64,000 nucleotides of DNA, from assembly GCA_902802945.1 (NCBI GenBank), contig CADCOC010000001.1, positions 51,538 to 115,537 on the forward strand, written 5' to 3'. The notes below the pieces were generated by a model, which was given only the letters and a program-made list of their open reading frames with translations, made no database searches and was not told where the DNA came from. This DNA is from an uncultured bacterium. Its GTDB lineage: Bacteria; Verrucomicrobiota; Kiritimatiellia; RFP12; UBA1067. Shown piece after piece: positions 17,112 through 26,177 of this stretch. The first letter of the stretch is position 1; each line of letters opens with the position of its first letter. The position numbers and the translations under genes are program-made.

Positions 17112-19179
17112 CTGGTCCGACGCGGGTACGGAGGACTACCCCGGTGGCACCGTCCTGCGGGACGCCGCCGGGAACGTCCTGCGCGTCTCGCTGGGGCCGG
17201 GCGACGTGGACTGTCGGCCGTACTACACGGCCGACCGCTCGGACTGGATTGTCAAGGCGCTTGTCGCGTCCGAGGACGGTACGTTCTGGACGCACGGCGG
17301 GGTCCGTCCCTTGAGCGCCCTCCGCGCCGCGTTCCAGAACGTGTTCAGCGGACGGCGCGTCTCCGGCGCCTCGACGATCACGATGCAGGCGGTGCGTCTC
17401 ATCGCGCCGCATCCGAAGTCGCTCTGGTGGAAGTGGAAGGAGGCCGTGCTGGCGGTGAAGATGGAGCGGTGCAAGTCAAAGGAGTGGATCGTCACGCAGT
17501 ACCTCAACCGGGCGCCGTTCGGCGCAAACTTCGTGGGTGTGGAGGCCGCCGCGCAGGGCTGGTTCGGGAAGGGCGCGAAGGAACTCGGCCTCGGCGAGGC
17601 CGCGCTCCTCGCGGGCATGGTACAGGCACCGTCGCGTTACCGTCCGGACCGACACTACGACCGCGCCATCGCGCGCCGCGACTATGTGCTCGGGCGCATG
17701 GTCGCGCTTGGGATGATCACGGACGAGCAGAAGGAGGCGGCGCGGTCGGTGAAGCCGGTTCTCTGTCGTGCGCCGCGTCCGTTCAAGGCCCCGTACTTCT
17801 GCGACTGGGCGATGCAGGTGCTTGACGCGGAGGGGAACGGCGGCGACTTCACCACGACCCTCGACGCCGACGTGCAGGAACGCTGCGAGCGCGCGGTGAA
17901 CGCAGCGGCGGAGAAGGGCGGTTACTCCGTGGCGGCTATCGTGATGAAGGCCGCTTCCGGCGACGTGCTCGCGCTTGCGTGCAGCGGTGACTACTTCGAC
18001 AGCGCGGGCGGACAGGTCAACACGGCCCTCGCTCCGCGTCCCGCCGGCTCCACGCTCAAGCCGTTCCTCGTCGCGCGCGCGCTGGAGCGCGGCGTGGTGT
18101 CGCCGGACGAGCGCCTCTGCGACGTGCCCGTGGCGTTCCGGGGGTACCGTCCCGCCAACTTCGACGCGAAGTACCGGGGACTTGTCACCGTGCGCGACGC
18201 GCTCGTCCTTTCGCTGAACATTCCGTTCGTCCAGATGCTCCAGCGCGTGGGCGTGGCGTCGTTCGGGGACTCGTTGCGTTCGCTTGGCTTCCAGCACGTC
18301 GCCGGCGGCGACGAGCAGTTCGGCCTCGGCATGGCGATCGGGAACGTGGAGGTGACGCTGATGGAACTCGTTTCCGCATACGCGGTGGTTGCGCGGGGCG
18401 GGGACGGCGTGTTTTCGCCGGGGGCGTGCTACCTCATCTCCGACATGCTCTCCGGCGCGGAACGCGCGCAGGCGGCGCTCGGACACGTCGCCGACGTAGA
18501 GACCTCGCGCTTCGCGTGGAAGACCGGCACTTCGAGCGCGTACCGCGACGCCTGGACGGTTGCGTGGAACCCGGAGTACGTGGTGGGCGTGTGGTGCGGA
18601 CACAAATCCGGCGGCTTCGGCGACCAGACGCTCGTGGGGGCGAAGGCGGCGGCGCCCATTGCGTGGGGCCTCGCGCGCGCCCTCTATCCCCAGAACGACG
18701 GGCCGTGGTTCACGCGTCCGGCGGACGTCGTCCCGCAACGTGTTTGCACGTACACGGGGCGTCCCGCGTCGCCGGACTGTCCCGACGTGGCGGACGGCTG
18801 GTCGCTTGCGGGGAAGAGTCCGTCGGCCATCTGCACCGCGCACCGGCGGGACGCGTCGGGAAACGTGATCACGCAGGAGAATCCGGCGCTGGCGGCGTTT
18901 GCGGGGCGCATCACGCAGGCGGAAAAGCTCGCGATCTCCAAGCCTGAAGACGGCGCAGAGTTCTGTCTTGTGGAAGGGGAGCTCAACCAGCAGATCGTCT
19001 GCCAGGCCATCGGCAACCCGTCGGGATCGCGTCTCTGGTGGTTCGTGGACGGACGCCTCGAGGGCGAGAGCGACGGCGCGCAGGCGAAGACCGTGCCGAT
19101 GACAGTCGGCAGGCACGTCATCACCTGCACGACGGCCGAAGGCGTCTCCGCCTCCGTCCGCATCACGGTGACGGAATAG
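17044..19179 (+). CDS. pbpC: Penicillin-binding protein 1C (bifunctional)
   Basis: Polymerises and cross-links peptidoglycan. The TTG at 17044 is my choice of start: a transmembrane segment (ILLCALAAFLAASWFVLDW) follows at once, whereas the frame further upstream is out of phase coding inside the A2M gene. This gives 711 residues. GT51 domain: VASEDGTFWTHGG, Glu ~77, then GASTITMQ. Transpeptidase: nucleophile Ser ~336 in AGSTLKPF, and KTG ~493 in AWKTGTSSAYRD. The C-terminal ~90 residues match the PBP1C-specific beta domain (GEFCLVEGEL-like, ending RITVTE). Overlap of 68 bp with the A2M gene implies coupling. Confidence 0.92.
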   Translation: MRACTILLCALAAFLAASWFVLDWSDAGTEDYPGGTVLRDAAGNVLRVSLGPGDVDCRPYYTADRSDWIVKALVASEDGTFWTHGGVRPLSALRAAFQNVFSGRRVSGASTITMQAVRLIAPHPKSLWWKWKEAVLAVKMERCKSKEWIVTQYLNRAPFGANFVGVEAAAQGWFGKGAKELGLGEAALLAGMVQAPSRYRPDRHYDRAIARRDYVLGRMVALGMITDEQKEAARSVKPVLCRAPRPFKAPYFCDWAMQVLDAEGNGGDFTTTLDADVQERCERAVNAAAEKGGYSVAAIVMKAASGDVLALACSGDYFDSAGGQVNTALAPRPAGSTLKPFLVARALERGVVSPDERLCDVPVAFRGYRPANFDAKYRGLVTVRDALVLSLNIPFVQMLQRVGVASFGDSLRSLGFQHVAGGDEQFGLGMAIGNVEVTLMELVSAYAVVARGGDGVFSPGACYLISDMLSGAERAQAALGHVADVETSRFAWKTGTSSAYRDAWTVAWNPEYVVGVWCGHKSGGFGDQTLVGAKAAAPIAWGLARALYPQNDGPWFTRPADVVPQRVCTYTGRPASPDCPDVADGWSLAGKSPSAICTAHRRDASGNVITQENPALAAFAGRITQAEKLAISKPEDGAEFCLVEGELNQQIVCQAIGNPSGSRLWWFVDGRLEGESDGAQAKTVPMTVGRHVITCTTAEGVSASVRITVTE

Positions 19180-19200
19180 CCGCACGCGGCGGAGTTTTTT

Positions 19201-19209
19201 TGGTATAAT
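19201..19209 (+). promoter_or_regulatory. Extended -10 promoter (TGGTATAAT after T-tract)
   Basis: Seven T residues precede TGG-TATAAT. The predicted transcription start, around 19216-19218, coincides with the ATG of a mini-ORF. A GCCGC/GCGGC partial hairpin just upstream could end the pbpC transcript. Confidence 0.6.
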
Positions 19210-19217
19210 GCGCCGCG

Positions 19218-19241
19218 ATGAAAAAAAGGAAGGTGAAATAG
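19218..19241 (+). CDS. Seven-codon leader mini-ORF (MKKRKVK)
   Basis: ATG followed by six Lys/Arg/Val codons and TAG, ending two bases before the next ATG. Its A/G-rich codons contain the AGGAAGG that would act as ribosome-binding site for the main gene. The ATG lies eight bases after the -10, so the mini-ORF would be translated from a leaderless message. Evidence is positional only. Confidence 0.4.
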   Translation: MKKRKVK

Positions 19242-19243
19242 GA

Positions 19244-20062
19244 ATGAGCTGGTTTGGTGGTGCGATAGGCTATGTGCTGGGTTCGCGTTTCGGAGCGCTA
19301 GGCGGAATACTTGGCGCTGTGCTAGGCAGTGGCATCGCAGACCTGCTCAAATCCAAGGCGAATGAAGCCGATGTACAGCGGCGGATGGAGCAGGATGCAC
19401 GCGAACGGATGCGGTCGCGTGCAGCATCGCGCAATGGGTCGACTACGGAACGCGAGGTCGTGTTCCTCTCTGCGGTGGGCGCGATGCTGGCGAAGCTTTC
19501 AAAAACCGACGGCCATGTTGACGCATCGGAGATTGAGGCGGGAGAACAGGCTTTCGTGCGGCTCGGCCTTACCCCTGCAAACCGCAAGCTGTGCATACGG
19601 GCCTTTCACGCGGCGAAGACGGACGCCCATTCGATATTTGACTACGCCGAGTCTTTTGCATCGGTTGCTCGCGCTGTCGCAATCCGCGAAATGATGTACG
19701 ATATCCTCTGGGATGTCGCCTGCGCGGACGGTACCGTGTCCGTAGAGGAGCGCCGCATCCTCGAGATGATCGTCACGCCTCTTCGCATACGCCCTTCGCT
19801 TTTCTCGGAACAATGGTCTCGCCGAATCCGCGCCAGCCGTCCAGCCCAAAGCGCCATCGATCCTTATGCCGTTCTCGGATGCAGTGCCTCCGCCACTAAC
19901 GATGAGGTTCGCCGCGCCTACCGCGCACAGGCCAAGAAGCACCATCCGGACATCCTTCGCGCGCAGGGACTGCCAGATGAAATGATCGCAAGGGCAAATG
20001 AGCAGATGGCTCGCATCAATGCTGCATGGGATGAAATCAAGCGCGCCCGCGGCCTTGGGTGA
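19244..20062 (+). CDS. DjlA-like protein: glycine-rich anchor, TerB and DnaJ domains
   Basis: 272 residues. The N-terminus (IGYVLGSRFGALGGILGAVLGSGI) is a glycine-zipper-like membrane segment, as in DjlA. A TerB-like helical domain follows (~70-185), with repeated acidic turns SKTDGHVDASE and CADGTVSVEE. A C-terminal J domain contains YRAQAKKHHPDI, so the HPD motif needed to stimulate DnaK is present. Likely a membrane co-chaperone. The start MSWFGG was preferred to an upstream ATG because it follows AGGAAGGTGAAATAGGA. Confidence 0.85.
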   Translation: MSWFGGAIGYVLGSRFGALGGILGAVLGSGIADLLKSKANEADVQRRMEQDARERMRSRAASRNGSTTEREVVFLSAVGAMLAKLSKTDGHVDASEIEAGEQAFVRLGLTPANRKLCIRAFHAAKTDAHSIFDYAESFASVARAVAIREMMYDILWDVACADGTVSVEERRILEMIVTPLRIRPSLFSEQWSRRIRASRPAQSAIDPYAVLGCSASATNDEVRRAYRAQAKKHHPDILRAQGLPDEMIARANEQMARINAAWDEIKRARGLG

Positions 20063-20166
20063 CGAACGGCAAGCGTATGACAGCAAGAAGGTGAGTGGTT
20101 GCGCCCTTGGTGTATCCCCCCACCACTGCAACTGGCAGCGTGTTTGCCTCACGGCGTTTTTTTTGG

Positions 20167-20172
20167 TAGAAT
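20167..20172 (+). promoter_or_regulatory. Promoter -10 (TAGAAT) giving a leaderless mRNA
   Basis: A T8 tract and TGG precede TAGAAT; only six bases separate the hexamer from the ATG at 20179. The expected start of transcription is the A of the ATG itself, and there is no Shine-Dalgarno. Confidence 0.5.
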
Positions 20173-20178
20173 AGCGCC

Positions 20179-21801
20179 ATGCCGAAGAAGAAGACCATAA
20201 AAGTCCCCACGACCGGCGTGTGCGACTTCGAGACGCTGGTCACGAGCCAGAAGGGGAAGTACGTCGACAAGACGGACCTGCTCTATGAACTTTGCAACGA
20301 CGCGGACCAGCAGCTGTTCATCTCGCGCCCGCGCAGGTTCGGCAAGTCACTGATGCTCTCCACGCTGAAGGCGATGTTCGAGGGACGGCGCGACCTCTTC
20401 AAGGGCCTCGCCATCGACAAACTGCCGTGGGAAGGGTGGAAGCAGCCGACGCCCGTGTACAGTTTCACGATGGGCGACGTGACTGGCGAAAATTACGAAG
20501 AGGTCAAGGAACAGCTGGGCGAACTTGTCGAAGACCTGTTCCAGCAGGCGGGCATCCCCGTCCCAGAAAAAGGCACGATTCCGGGTAAGTTCAAGAAGTT
20601 CATCCTCGCGGCGGCCAGGCAGTCGCCGACAAAGAAGATTGTCATTCTCATCGATGAATACGACGAACCGGTCGCGGCCTTTCTCGACGACATCAAAACG
20701 CTGAAGCGCGTTCGCAACCTGCTCCATGATTTCTACGAGAAGCTGAAATTCAGTTCGGAATCGATCCGCTTCCTCCTGATGACGGGCGTCACGAAGCTGA
20801 CGAAGCTCTCCGTGTTCTCAGGGCTCAACCACCTCACGGACATTTCCTCGTTTGCGGAGTTTGCCACGCTCCTCGGTTACTCGCCGAAGGAACTTGACGG
20901 GCCGCTTCGCGAGAACGTCGAGGCGTTCGGCGAGAAAAGCGGAATGGACTTTGCCGCCGCGAAGGCCGCGATCCTGTCGTGGTATGACGGCTATCGTTTT
21001 TCCCCGAGGAATGAAAACCGCGTCTGCAATCCCGTCTCCCTGGGCCGTGCGTTCAAGGATGGAGAGCTGAAAGGCTATTGGGAGACAACCGGCAGGGCGA
21101 CGCTCATCATCAACCGCATTGCGAAGGCCGGCAAGATGCCGGGCGACCTCGAGAACGTGCCGGCGGACGCCATGACGCTCGACGTGTGCGACGCGGAGAC
21201 GCTGCCGATGGAGGCCCTGCTCTACCAGGGCGGTTACCTCACGATCAAGAACGTGATTCCGCCGCCCAGGGAACCCGATGGACAGATAACCCAAAGCGAA
21301 TCTTATGTCCTCGCGCCGCCGAACCTCGAGGTGCGCGATGCCCTGAAGCGCGGATATCTCTCGCAGGTGATGGGCATGAGGGAGGGCTCCTTCAATCCGC
21401 TTGTGGAGCGGGCCAGGCGACTGATCGCCTCGGGCGACATCCGGGACGTGGCAGAGACCATGCTCTTCTCGCTCTACGCCGCCGTGCCGCCGGACTGGCG
21501 CATCAAGGACGAGGCGGAGGCGAAACGGTATTTTCTTCTCTTCTGCGCGATGCTCGGCGCGAACCCGGCGCCCGAGTTCCCGTCCGTGCGCGGCTACGCC
21601 GATGCGGTGATCGAGACCCCGGACAATGTGTTCGTGTTCGAGTTCAAGTACCGCAAGAGTGCGAAGGCGGCGATCAGGCAGATCCGCGAACGCGGCTATG
21701 CCGACAAGTGGATCGGCGGCAAGCGCCCCGTCACGCTCATTGGCATCAACTTCAACCCGAAGAAGCGCAACATCGACATGCCCATCGTCGAACCGGCGTA
21801 A
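20179..21801 (+). CDS. AAA-ATPase-like / DUF1703 (PD-(D/E)XK) protein
   Basis: 540 residues. The N-terminal half matches the AAA-ATPase_like family: FETLVTSQKGKYVDKTDLL, a variant Walker A in SRPRRFGKSLML and Walker B in IVILIDEYDEP. The C-terminal half fits the DUF1703 nuclease-like fold, with YADAVIETPDN supplying an Asp and VFEFKYRKS the E-x-K. These proteins are abundant in many gut and sediment anaerobes; their role is unknown and both housekeeping and conflict roles have been suggested. It appears to be a single-gene transcription unit. Confidence 0.85.
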   Translation: MPKKKTIKVPTTGVCDFETLVTSQKGKYVDKTDLLYELCNDADQQLFISRPRRFGKSLMLSTLKAMFEGRRDLFKGLAIDKLPWEGWKQPTPVYSFTMGDVTGENYEEVKEQLGELVEDLFQQAGIPVPEKGTIPGKFKKFILAAARQSPTKKIVILIDEYDEPVAAFLDDIKTLKRVRNLLHDFYEKLKFSSESIRFLLMTGVTKLTKLSVFSGLNHLTDISSFAEFATLLGYSPKELDGPLRENVEAFGEKSGMDFAAAKAAILSWYDGYRFSPRNENRVCNPVSLGRAFKDGELKGYWETTGRATLIINRIAKAGKMPGDLENVPADAMTLDVCDAETLPMEALLYQGGYLTIKNVIPPPREPDGQITQSESYVLAPPNLEVRDALKRGYLSQVMGMREGSFNPLVERARRLIASGDIRDVAETMLFSLYAAVPPDWRIKDEAEAKRYFLLFCAMLGANPAPEFPSVRGYADAVIETPDNVFVFEFKYRKSAKAAIRQIRERGYADKWIGGKRPVTLIGINFNPKKRNIDMPIVEPA

Positions 21802-21991
21802 ATCTGGTCTACCGTTGTCTTCTTGTAAAGCGTAAAACGGCATCGTGGCTTGCGGAACGCCGTCTGAAATGGTAAACTAACGGGGTTCTGTCCCCTCTGT
21901 CGCGGAACGGTTGGCCGCAGGTGGCAGCAAGCTGGATGGCTTGCCCTGTCGGCGTCGCGGAAGAGGTGTTCGGGCGAACTCTGGAGAAAAC

Positions 21992-23422
21992 ATGAAGCGA
22001 ATCCTGTGCAGCGCGGCGGCGTGTCTTGCGGTGAGCCTGGCGATGGGCGCGATGCGTCCGACGCCGGAGTACCTGAAGAGCGCGGTGGTCTATCAGATCG
22101 TGCTGCGCAACTTCACGCGCGACGGCAACTTCAAGTCCGCAACAGCGATGTTGGAGCATGTGCGGTCGGCGGGCATCGACGTGGTGTACCTGTGTCCGTT
22201 CGTGGAGATGGACCGCGACATGGACAAGTCGGGCTGGAGCAAGCGCCAGAAGAAGAGCGGCTTCGTCACGCCTAAGAACCCGTACCGCATCTCGAACTAC
22301 GACAAGATCGACCCCGAATACGGCGACGACGCAGACTTCAAGGCGTTCAACGACAAGGCGCACGCGCTCGGCATGAAGGTGTACATGGACCTCGTGTATC
22401 TCCACTGCGGGCCGAACAACGTGATGAAGGACATGTTCCCCGACGCCTTTCAGAAAAACGCGGACGGCTCGGTGCGCACGACGAAGTGGCACTTCCCGTA
22501 CGTCAACTTCGCCTCGAAGGGCGTGCGCAAGTACCTGATCGACTCAATGCTCCACTGGATCAGCCTCGGCTGCGACGGCTTCCGTTGCGACGTGGGCGAC
22601 GCCGTGCCGATCAACTTCTGGGTGGAGGCGGTATCGACATGCCAGAAGGTGAAGCCCGACCTCGTGATGATCAACGAGGGCACGAATCCCGAGTGGCTGA
22701 AAAAGGCGTTCGACGCCTGCTACGCCTGGCCGTGGAGCTTCTCAATCCGCAACTTCCTCACGCCGTCCCTGCACGGACAGGTGACCGCGAAGAACAAGAC
22801 GCTCGACCAGAAGATGCCGGGCGTGCGCACCTACGAGGCGAAGATACCGGAAGGCTCCTTGATGTTCTGCTTCATGGATAACCACGACACGGCTGCCGAC
22901 GACTGGGAGAAACGCTTCGACCGCGTCAATCCCGTCGAGGCCGGCAACGCGGCGTTCGTGCTCACGTTCCTGCGTCGCGGCCTGCCGCTCGTCTTCAACG
23001 GCAACGAAATCGCCGACAATTCGCTCAACACGTTCTTCGCGCCCGTCGAGGATCCCGGCCGCGCGCGCAAGACCGTCGACTGGGCGCGCGCGCTCCAGCC
23101 CGCCGGACAGAAACGCCTTGCGCTCATCCGCGCTCTTGCGAAGCTGCGCCACGAAAACAAGGTGTTCGCCGAGGGCTCGCAGGAGTGGGTGACGGCGGGC
23201 GAGAAGGCGGGCGCGATCGCGTTCGTGCGCCGTCTCGGCGACAAGGCCGTGTTCGTGACGGCGAACCTCACACCGAAGCCGATGGCGTTCACGCCGTTCA
23301 GTCCGGAAAGCGGCGTGAAGATCGACCCGAAGAAGAAACCGATGCTCGCGGAGGGATTCATGGCCGACGCGCGCGGCGTTGTCAGTCTCGCCCCCTACGG
23401 CTTCGTGGCCATTGAACTTTGA
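21992..23422 (+). CDS. Secreted alpha-amylase family (GH13) enzyme
   Basis: 476 residues after choosing MKRILCSAAACLAVSLAMG, a clear signal peptide preceded by CTGGAG. The GH13 catalytic triad is in place: nucleophile Asp ~200 in GFRCDVGD, acid Glu ~229 in VMINEGT, and Asp ~299 in MDNHDTAADD. Region I reads MDLVYLHCG, where the usual NHT/NHC is altered. The substrate is not clear; alpha-glucans are the default. It forms a tandem with the SMP-30-like gene 12 nt downstream, suggesting joint use of an extracellular or periplasmic sugar. Confidence 0.85.
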   Translation: MKRILCSAAACLAVSLAMGAMRPTPEYLKSAVVYQIVLRNFTRDGNFKSATAMLEHVRSAGIDVVYLCPFVEMDRDMDKSGWSKRQKKSGFVTPKNPYRISNYDKIDPEYGDDADFKAFNDKAHALGMKVYMDLVYLHCGPNNVMKDMFPDAFQKNADGSVRTTKWHFPYVNFASKGVRKYLIDSMLHWISLGCDGFRCDVGDAVPINFWVEAVSTCQKVKPDLVMINEGTNPEWLKKAFDACYAWPWSFSIRNFLTPSLHGQVTAKNKTLDQKMPGVRTYEAKIPEGSLMFCFMDNHDTAADDWEKRFDRVNPVEAGNAAFVLTFLRRGLPLVFNGNEIADNSLNTFFAPVEDPGRARKTVDWARALQPAGQKRLALIRALAKLRHENKVFAEGSQEWVTAGEKAGAIAFVRRLGDKAVFVTANLTPKPMAFTPFSPESGVKIDPKKKPMLAEGFMADARGVVSLAPYGFVAIEL

Positions 23423-23434
23423 AAGGAACCAGAC

Positions 23435-24376
23435 ATGAAAAAAGCAACTACCGCATTTCTCCTCTCCCTGGCTGTCGCCGCCGGTGCCGAGACCATCCAG
23501 ATGCCGCCCGGCTGCACGACGCCCGACGGCATGGTCATCGACCCGCAGGGACGCCTCGTGATCGCCGCGCCGAACACGAAGCACGACAAGCCCGGCGCGT
23601 TCTACCGCATCGAGAAGCCCGGCGCGGAGCCGGTCAAGTGGTTCGAGGTGCCGGCGCTCAAGGAATCGGGTTATTCCCAGCCGATGGGCGTGTGCTTCGG
23701 CGAGAAGGACGAGATGTTCGTGTGCGACTGCCAGAAGGCGGGTCTCGGACGCATCCTCCGCGTGAAGCTCGAGAACGACCGCCCCGTCTCCTTCGAGACC
23801 GTCGCCGAGGGCCTTGCCAACGCGAACGGCGTCAAGTACCTGAACGGGCGCATCTACGTGACGCAGGCGTTCATGCCGGGCGTGAAGCGCGGCGACGGCG
23901 CGGCGTCGAGCGGACTCTACATGTTCAAGGCGACCGACCGCAACGTGCGTCCGGCGAACACGCCGGCGGACCCGCAGTGCGTGTTCTCGGACGTCACGCG
24001 CAACAAGAAGATTCGCGGCGGGCTCAACGGCGTCGCGATCGACTCGAAGGGCGCGGTCTACACCGGCAACTACGGCGACGGACACGTCTGGAAGCTCACG
24101 CTCGGCGCGGACGGACGCGTGGCGAAGAGCGAGGTGTTCGTGCCGGCATCGGCGGGCGTGAAGACGCCGGACGGCCTCTGCTTCGACAAGAACGACAACC
24201 TCTACATCGCCGACATGTTCGGCGACGCGGCGGTGAAGGTGACGCCCTGCGGCAAGGTCGAGATCGTGAAGAAGGGCGGCTTCAAGAGTCCGTGCGAGCC
24301 GTGCGCGTGGAAGGGCAGCCTCTACGTCTGCAACTGGCGTGGCACCACGGTGGAGCAGATTCCTTTGTCCGAATAA
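23435..24376 (+). CDS. Secreted SMP-30/gluconolactonase-like beta-propeller
   Basis: 313 residues with a signal peptide (MKKATTAFLLSLAVAAGAE). Blade-like repeats such as PDGMVIDPQGRLVIA, NGVAIDSKGAVYTGN and PDGLCFDKNDNLYIADMFG are typical of SMP-30/NHL six-bladed propellers. These enzymes often open sugar lactones, but the metal ligands cannot be assigned confidently here. It shares the transcript of the GH13 gene. Confidence 0.75.
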   Translation: MKKATTAFLLSLAVAAGAETIQMPPGCTTPDGMVIDPQGRLVIAAPNTKHDKPGAFYRIEKPGAEPVKWFEVPALKESGYSQPMGVCFGEKDEMFVCDCQKAGLGRILRVKLENDRPVSFETVAEGLANANGVKYLNGRIYVTQAFMPGVKRGDGAASSGLYMFKATDRNVRPANTPADPQCVFSDVTRNKKIRGGLNGVAIDSKGAVYTGNYGDGHVWKLTLGADGRVAKSEVFVPASAGVKTPDGLCFDKNDNLYIADMFGDAAVKVTPCGKVEIVKKGGFKSPCEPCAWKGSLYVCNWRGTTVEQIPLSE

Positions 24377-24386
24377 CCGTTTGGGA

Positions 24387-24415
24387 TTGACATTCGGCGG
24401 CTAAAAGTGGATAAT
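24387..24415 (+). promoter_or_regulatory. Classical -35/-10 promoter
   Basis: TTGACA at 24387-24392 and GATAAT at 24410-24415 are separated by 17 bp. This is the best full sigma-70-type promoter in the window and drives the zinc-finger gene and pheT. Confidence 0.65.
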
Positions 24416-24455
24416 TTCACATCAAAACTTGACGGGATTCCCGAAAGGCACGAAG

Positions 24456-26177
24456 ATGGCAGACGAAAATAAAGAACAGGAACCGGAAGGCGCGCTCGAT
24501 CTCAGCGGTCTTGGCTCCTTTGACTTCACCCCCGACTGGGCGAAGGGCAAGCCCGACGACAAGTCGCGCTACGCCCATTTTGAGGGCCGCGAAGAACGCG
24601 CGCCGCGCCGCGACGGCGACCGCCCGCGCTTCAACGGCCCGCGCCGCGATGACGGGGATCGTCCGCGCTTCAAGGGCCCGCGTCGCGAAGAGGGCGACCG
24701 TCCGCGTTTCAACGGTCCGCGCCGTGACGGGGACCGTCCGCCGCGCCGCGAGGACGGGGACCGCCCGCGCTTCAACGGTCCGCGCCGCGACGGGGATCGT
24801 CCGCGCTTCGGCGGTCCGCGCCGCGAGTTCATCGCGCCGCTCGACGCCGACGTGCGCATCCTCCCTGCGCCGAAGGACATTGGCACGATCATCAACAAGA
24901 TCAAGGCCACGCACCTCGCCTATCCGCTCAAGCAGCTCGCCTATTTCTTCCTCGACCATCCCGAGGCGTGCATCCTGCGCATCAGTCCGAAGAAGCCGAA
25001 CGCGGGCGAAGCGCCGGCCGACCTCCATTTCCACCAGTGCAAGGCGTGCGGGGTTGTCACGTTCTCGGAAGAGGAGCTTCTCGCGCACGTTCTCGCCGCC
25101 CACATCACCGACTACTACGTCGCCGAGGAAGTCACGTGCGATCCGCCGAAGGGCGCGTTCACGTGCGTGGCGAAGTGCGGCCTCACCGGCGAGCTGCTTG
25201 GTCCGCCGAACCTGCACGGTTACGACGCGCGCATCCGCGAGATGCTGCGCACGCACTTCCCGGACATGAGCGAGCAGGCGTACCGTGCCCGCATCGAGAT
25301 GGTACGCGACTCCGACGTGATCGAGCAATGGCGCGCGTCCGCCACGAAGAAGACGGTCTACAAGAAGAAGGGCGAGCCGGATGCCCCCGCCGTGGAACGC
25401 GAGGTCGCCGAGCGCGAGTTCCGCAGCATGATCGCGCCGAGTCTGCTCACCGCGCCGAAGAGCGTGGACATGACGGCCGACGTGGCGTTGAAGACGTCGT
25501 CGAAGCCGCTGCTCTACGCCTGCCGCGACGCGCTCCAGCGCGAGAAGCGCTTCCCGGCGTCGCTGTTCTACGCGCTGCGCGGGGCGTTCCACCATCGCAA
25601 GCTCGCGTTCTTCCGCGCGAACGATCCGCGCGGTCCTGAATTCGTGAGCGCCGCGGTGCCCACGAAGCTCGATACGTCACACGCCATCGCCGAGCTGACC
25701 GCAATCGTCAACTATGTGGAGTCGAATCCCTGCTCGACTCAGGCGGCGCTCCTCACCGCCCTTGCCGGCGACGACAAGACGAAGGCCGCCGAGATACGCG
25801 CACACCTCACATGGCTCATTGAAAAGGGTTATGTGGTGGCCTACGCGAACGGCGCGCTCACGGCCCCCGCGGAACATCCTCTCTACCGCCAGCCGAAGGG
25901 CACCACCCCCGCAAAAGACGCGGCACCTGCCCCTACAGCAGAGCCCGCCCCCGCTCCAACAACAGAGCCAGCGGCCGCCCCTGCAGCAGAGCCAGCTGTC
26001 GCCCCTGCCCCGCAAAATGATGTGGCGGACGCCCCAGAAGTCGGGGTGGCGGACGTCCCGTCCGCAAATGACGCGGCGGGCGACCCGCCCGCCGCCGCCC
26101 CCGCCCCCGCCCCCATTGCCGAAGAACCCAAAGAAGAAGTGAAGCAAGATGAAACTGCCGCTCAGTTGGCTGAATGA
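24456..26177 (+). CDS. Zinc-finger protein with Arg-rich disordered repeats, upstream of pheT
   Basis: 573 residues, function unknown. Residues ~45-130 are a disordered Arg/Gly/Asp/Pro tract built from RDGDRPRFNGPRR-like repeats, reminiscent of nucleic-acid-binding RGG tails. A folded core follows with FHQCKACGVVTF...HVLAAH (C2H2-like) and FTCVAKCG, then helical segments. The last ~85 residues are an Ala/Pro/Glu tail, part of it encoded by a REP-like element. The start MADENKEQ was chosen over an upstream ATG by position after the promoter. Its end overlaps pheT by 29 bp, so it may couple to translation; an RNA-binding role is inferred. Confidence 0.7.
   Translation: MADENKEQEPEGALDLSGLGSFDFTPDWAKGKPDDKSRYAHFEGREERAPRRDGDRPRFNGPRRDDGDRPRFKGPRREEGDRPRFNGPRRDGDRPPRREDGDRPRFNGPRRDGDRPRFGGPRREFIAPLDADVRILPAPKDIGTIINKIKATHLAYPLKQLAYFFLDHPEACILRISPKKPNAGEAPADLHFHQCKACGVVTFSEEELLAHVLAAHITDYYVAEEVTCDPPKGAFTCVAKCGLTGELLGPPNLHGYDARIREMLRTHFPDMSEQAYRARIEMVRDSDVIEQWRASATKKTVYKKKGEPDAPAVEREVAEREFRSMIAPSLLTAPKSVDMTADVALKTSSKPLLYACRDALQREKRFPASLFYALRGAFHHRKLAFFRANDPRGPEFVSAAVPTKLDTSHAIAELTAIVNYVESNPCSTQAALLTALAGDDKTKAAEIRAHLTWLIEKGYVVAYANGALTAPAEHPLYRQPKGTTPAKDAAPAPTAEPAPAPTTEPAAAPAAEPAVAPAPQNDVADAPEVGVADVPSANDAAGDPPAAAPAPAPIAEEPKEEVKQDETAAQLAE
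26036..26092. repeat. In-frame REP-like element (reverse orientation)
   Basis: GCGGAC (26049-26054) pairs with GTCCGC (26060-26065), and GCGGGCG (26076-26082) with CGCCCGC (26086-26092). The preceding GAAGTCGGGGTGGCGG and trailing CGCAA match the element at 36.9 kb in the same orientation, with the stem changed on both sides so that pairing is kept. Confidence 0.65.

Noticed and set aside
17476..19185. 569-codon minus-strand frame opposite pbpC
   Set aside because: Antisense shadow of the well-conserved pbpC; composition is Arg/His-rich with no domain.
22742..24085. 447-codon minus-strand frame opposite the GH13 and SMP-30 genes
   Set aside because: It crosses two real genes and their spacer and lacks any start signal or domain.
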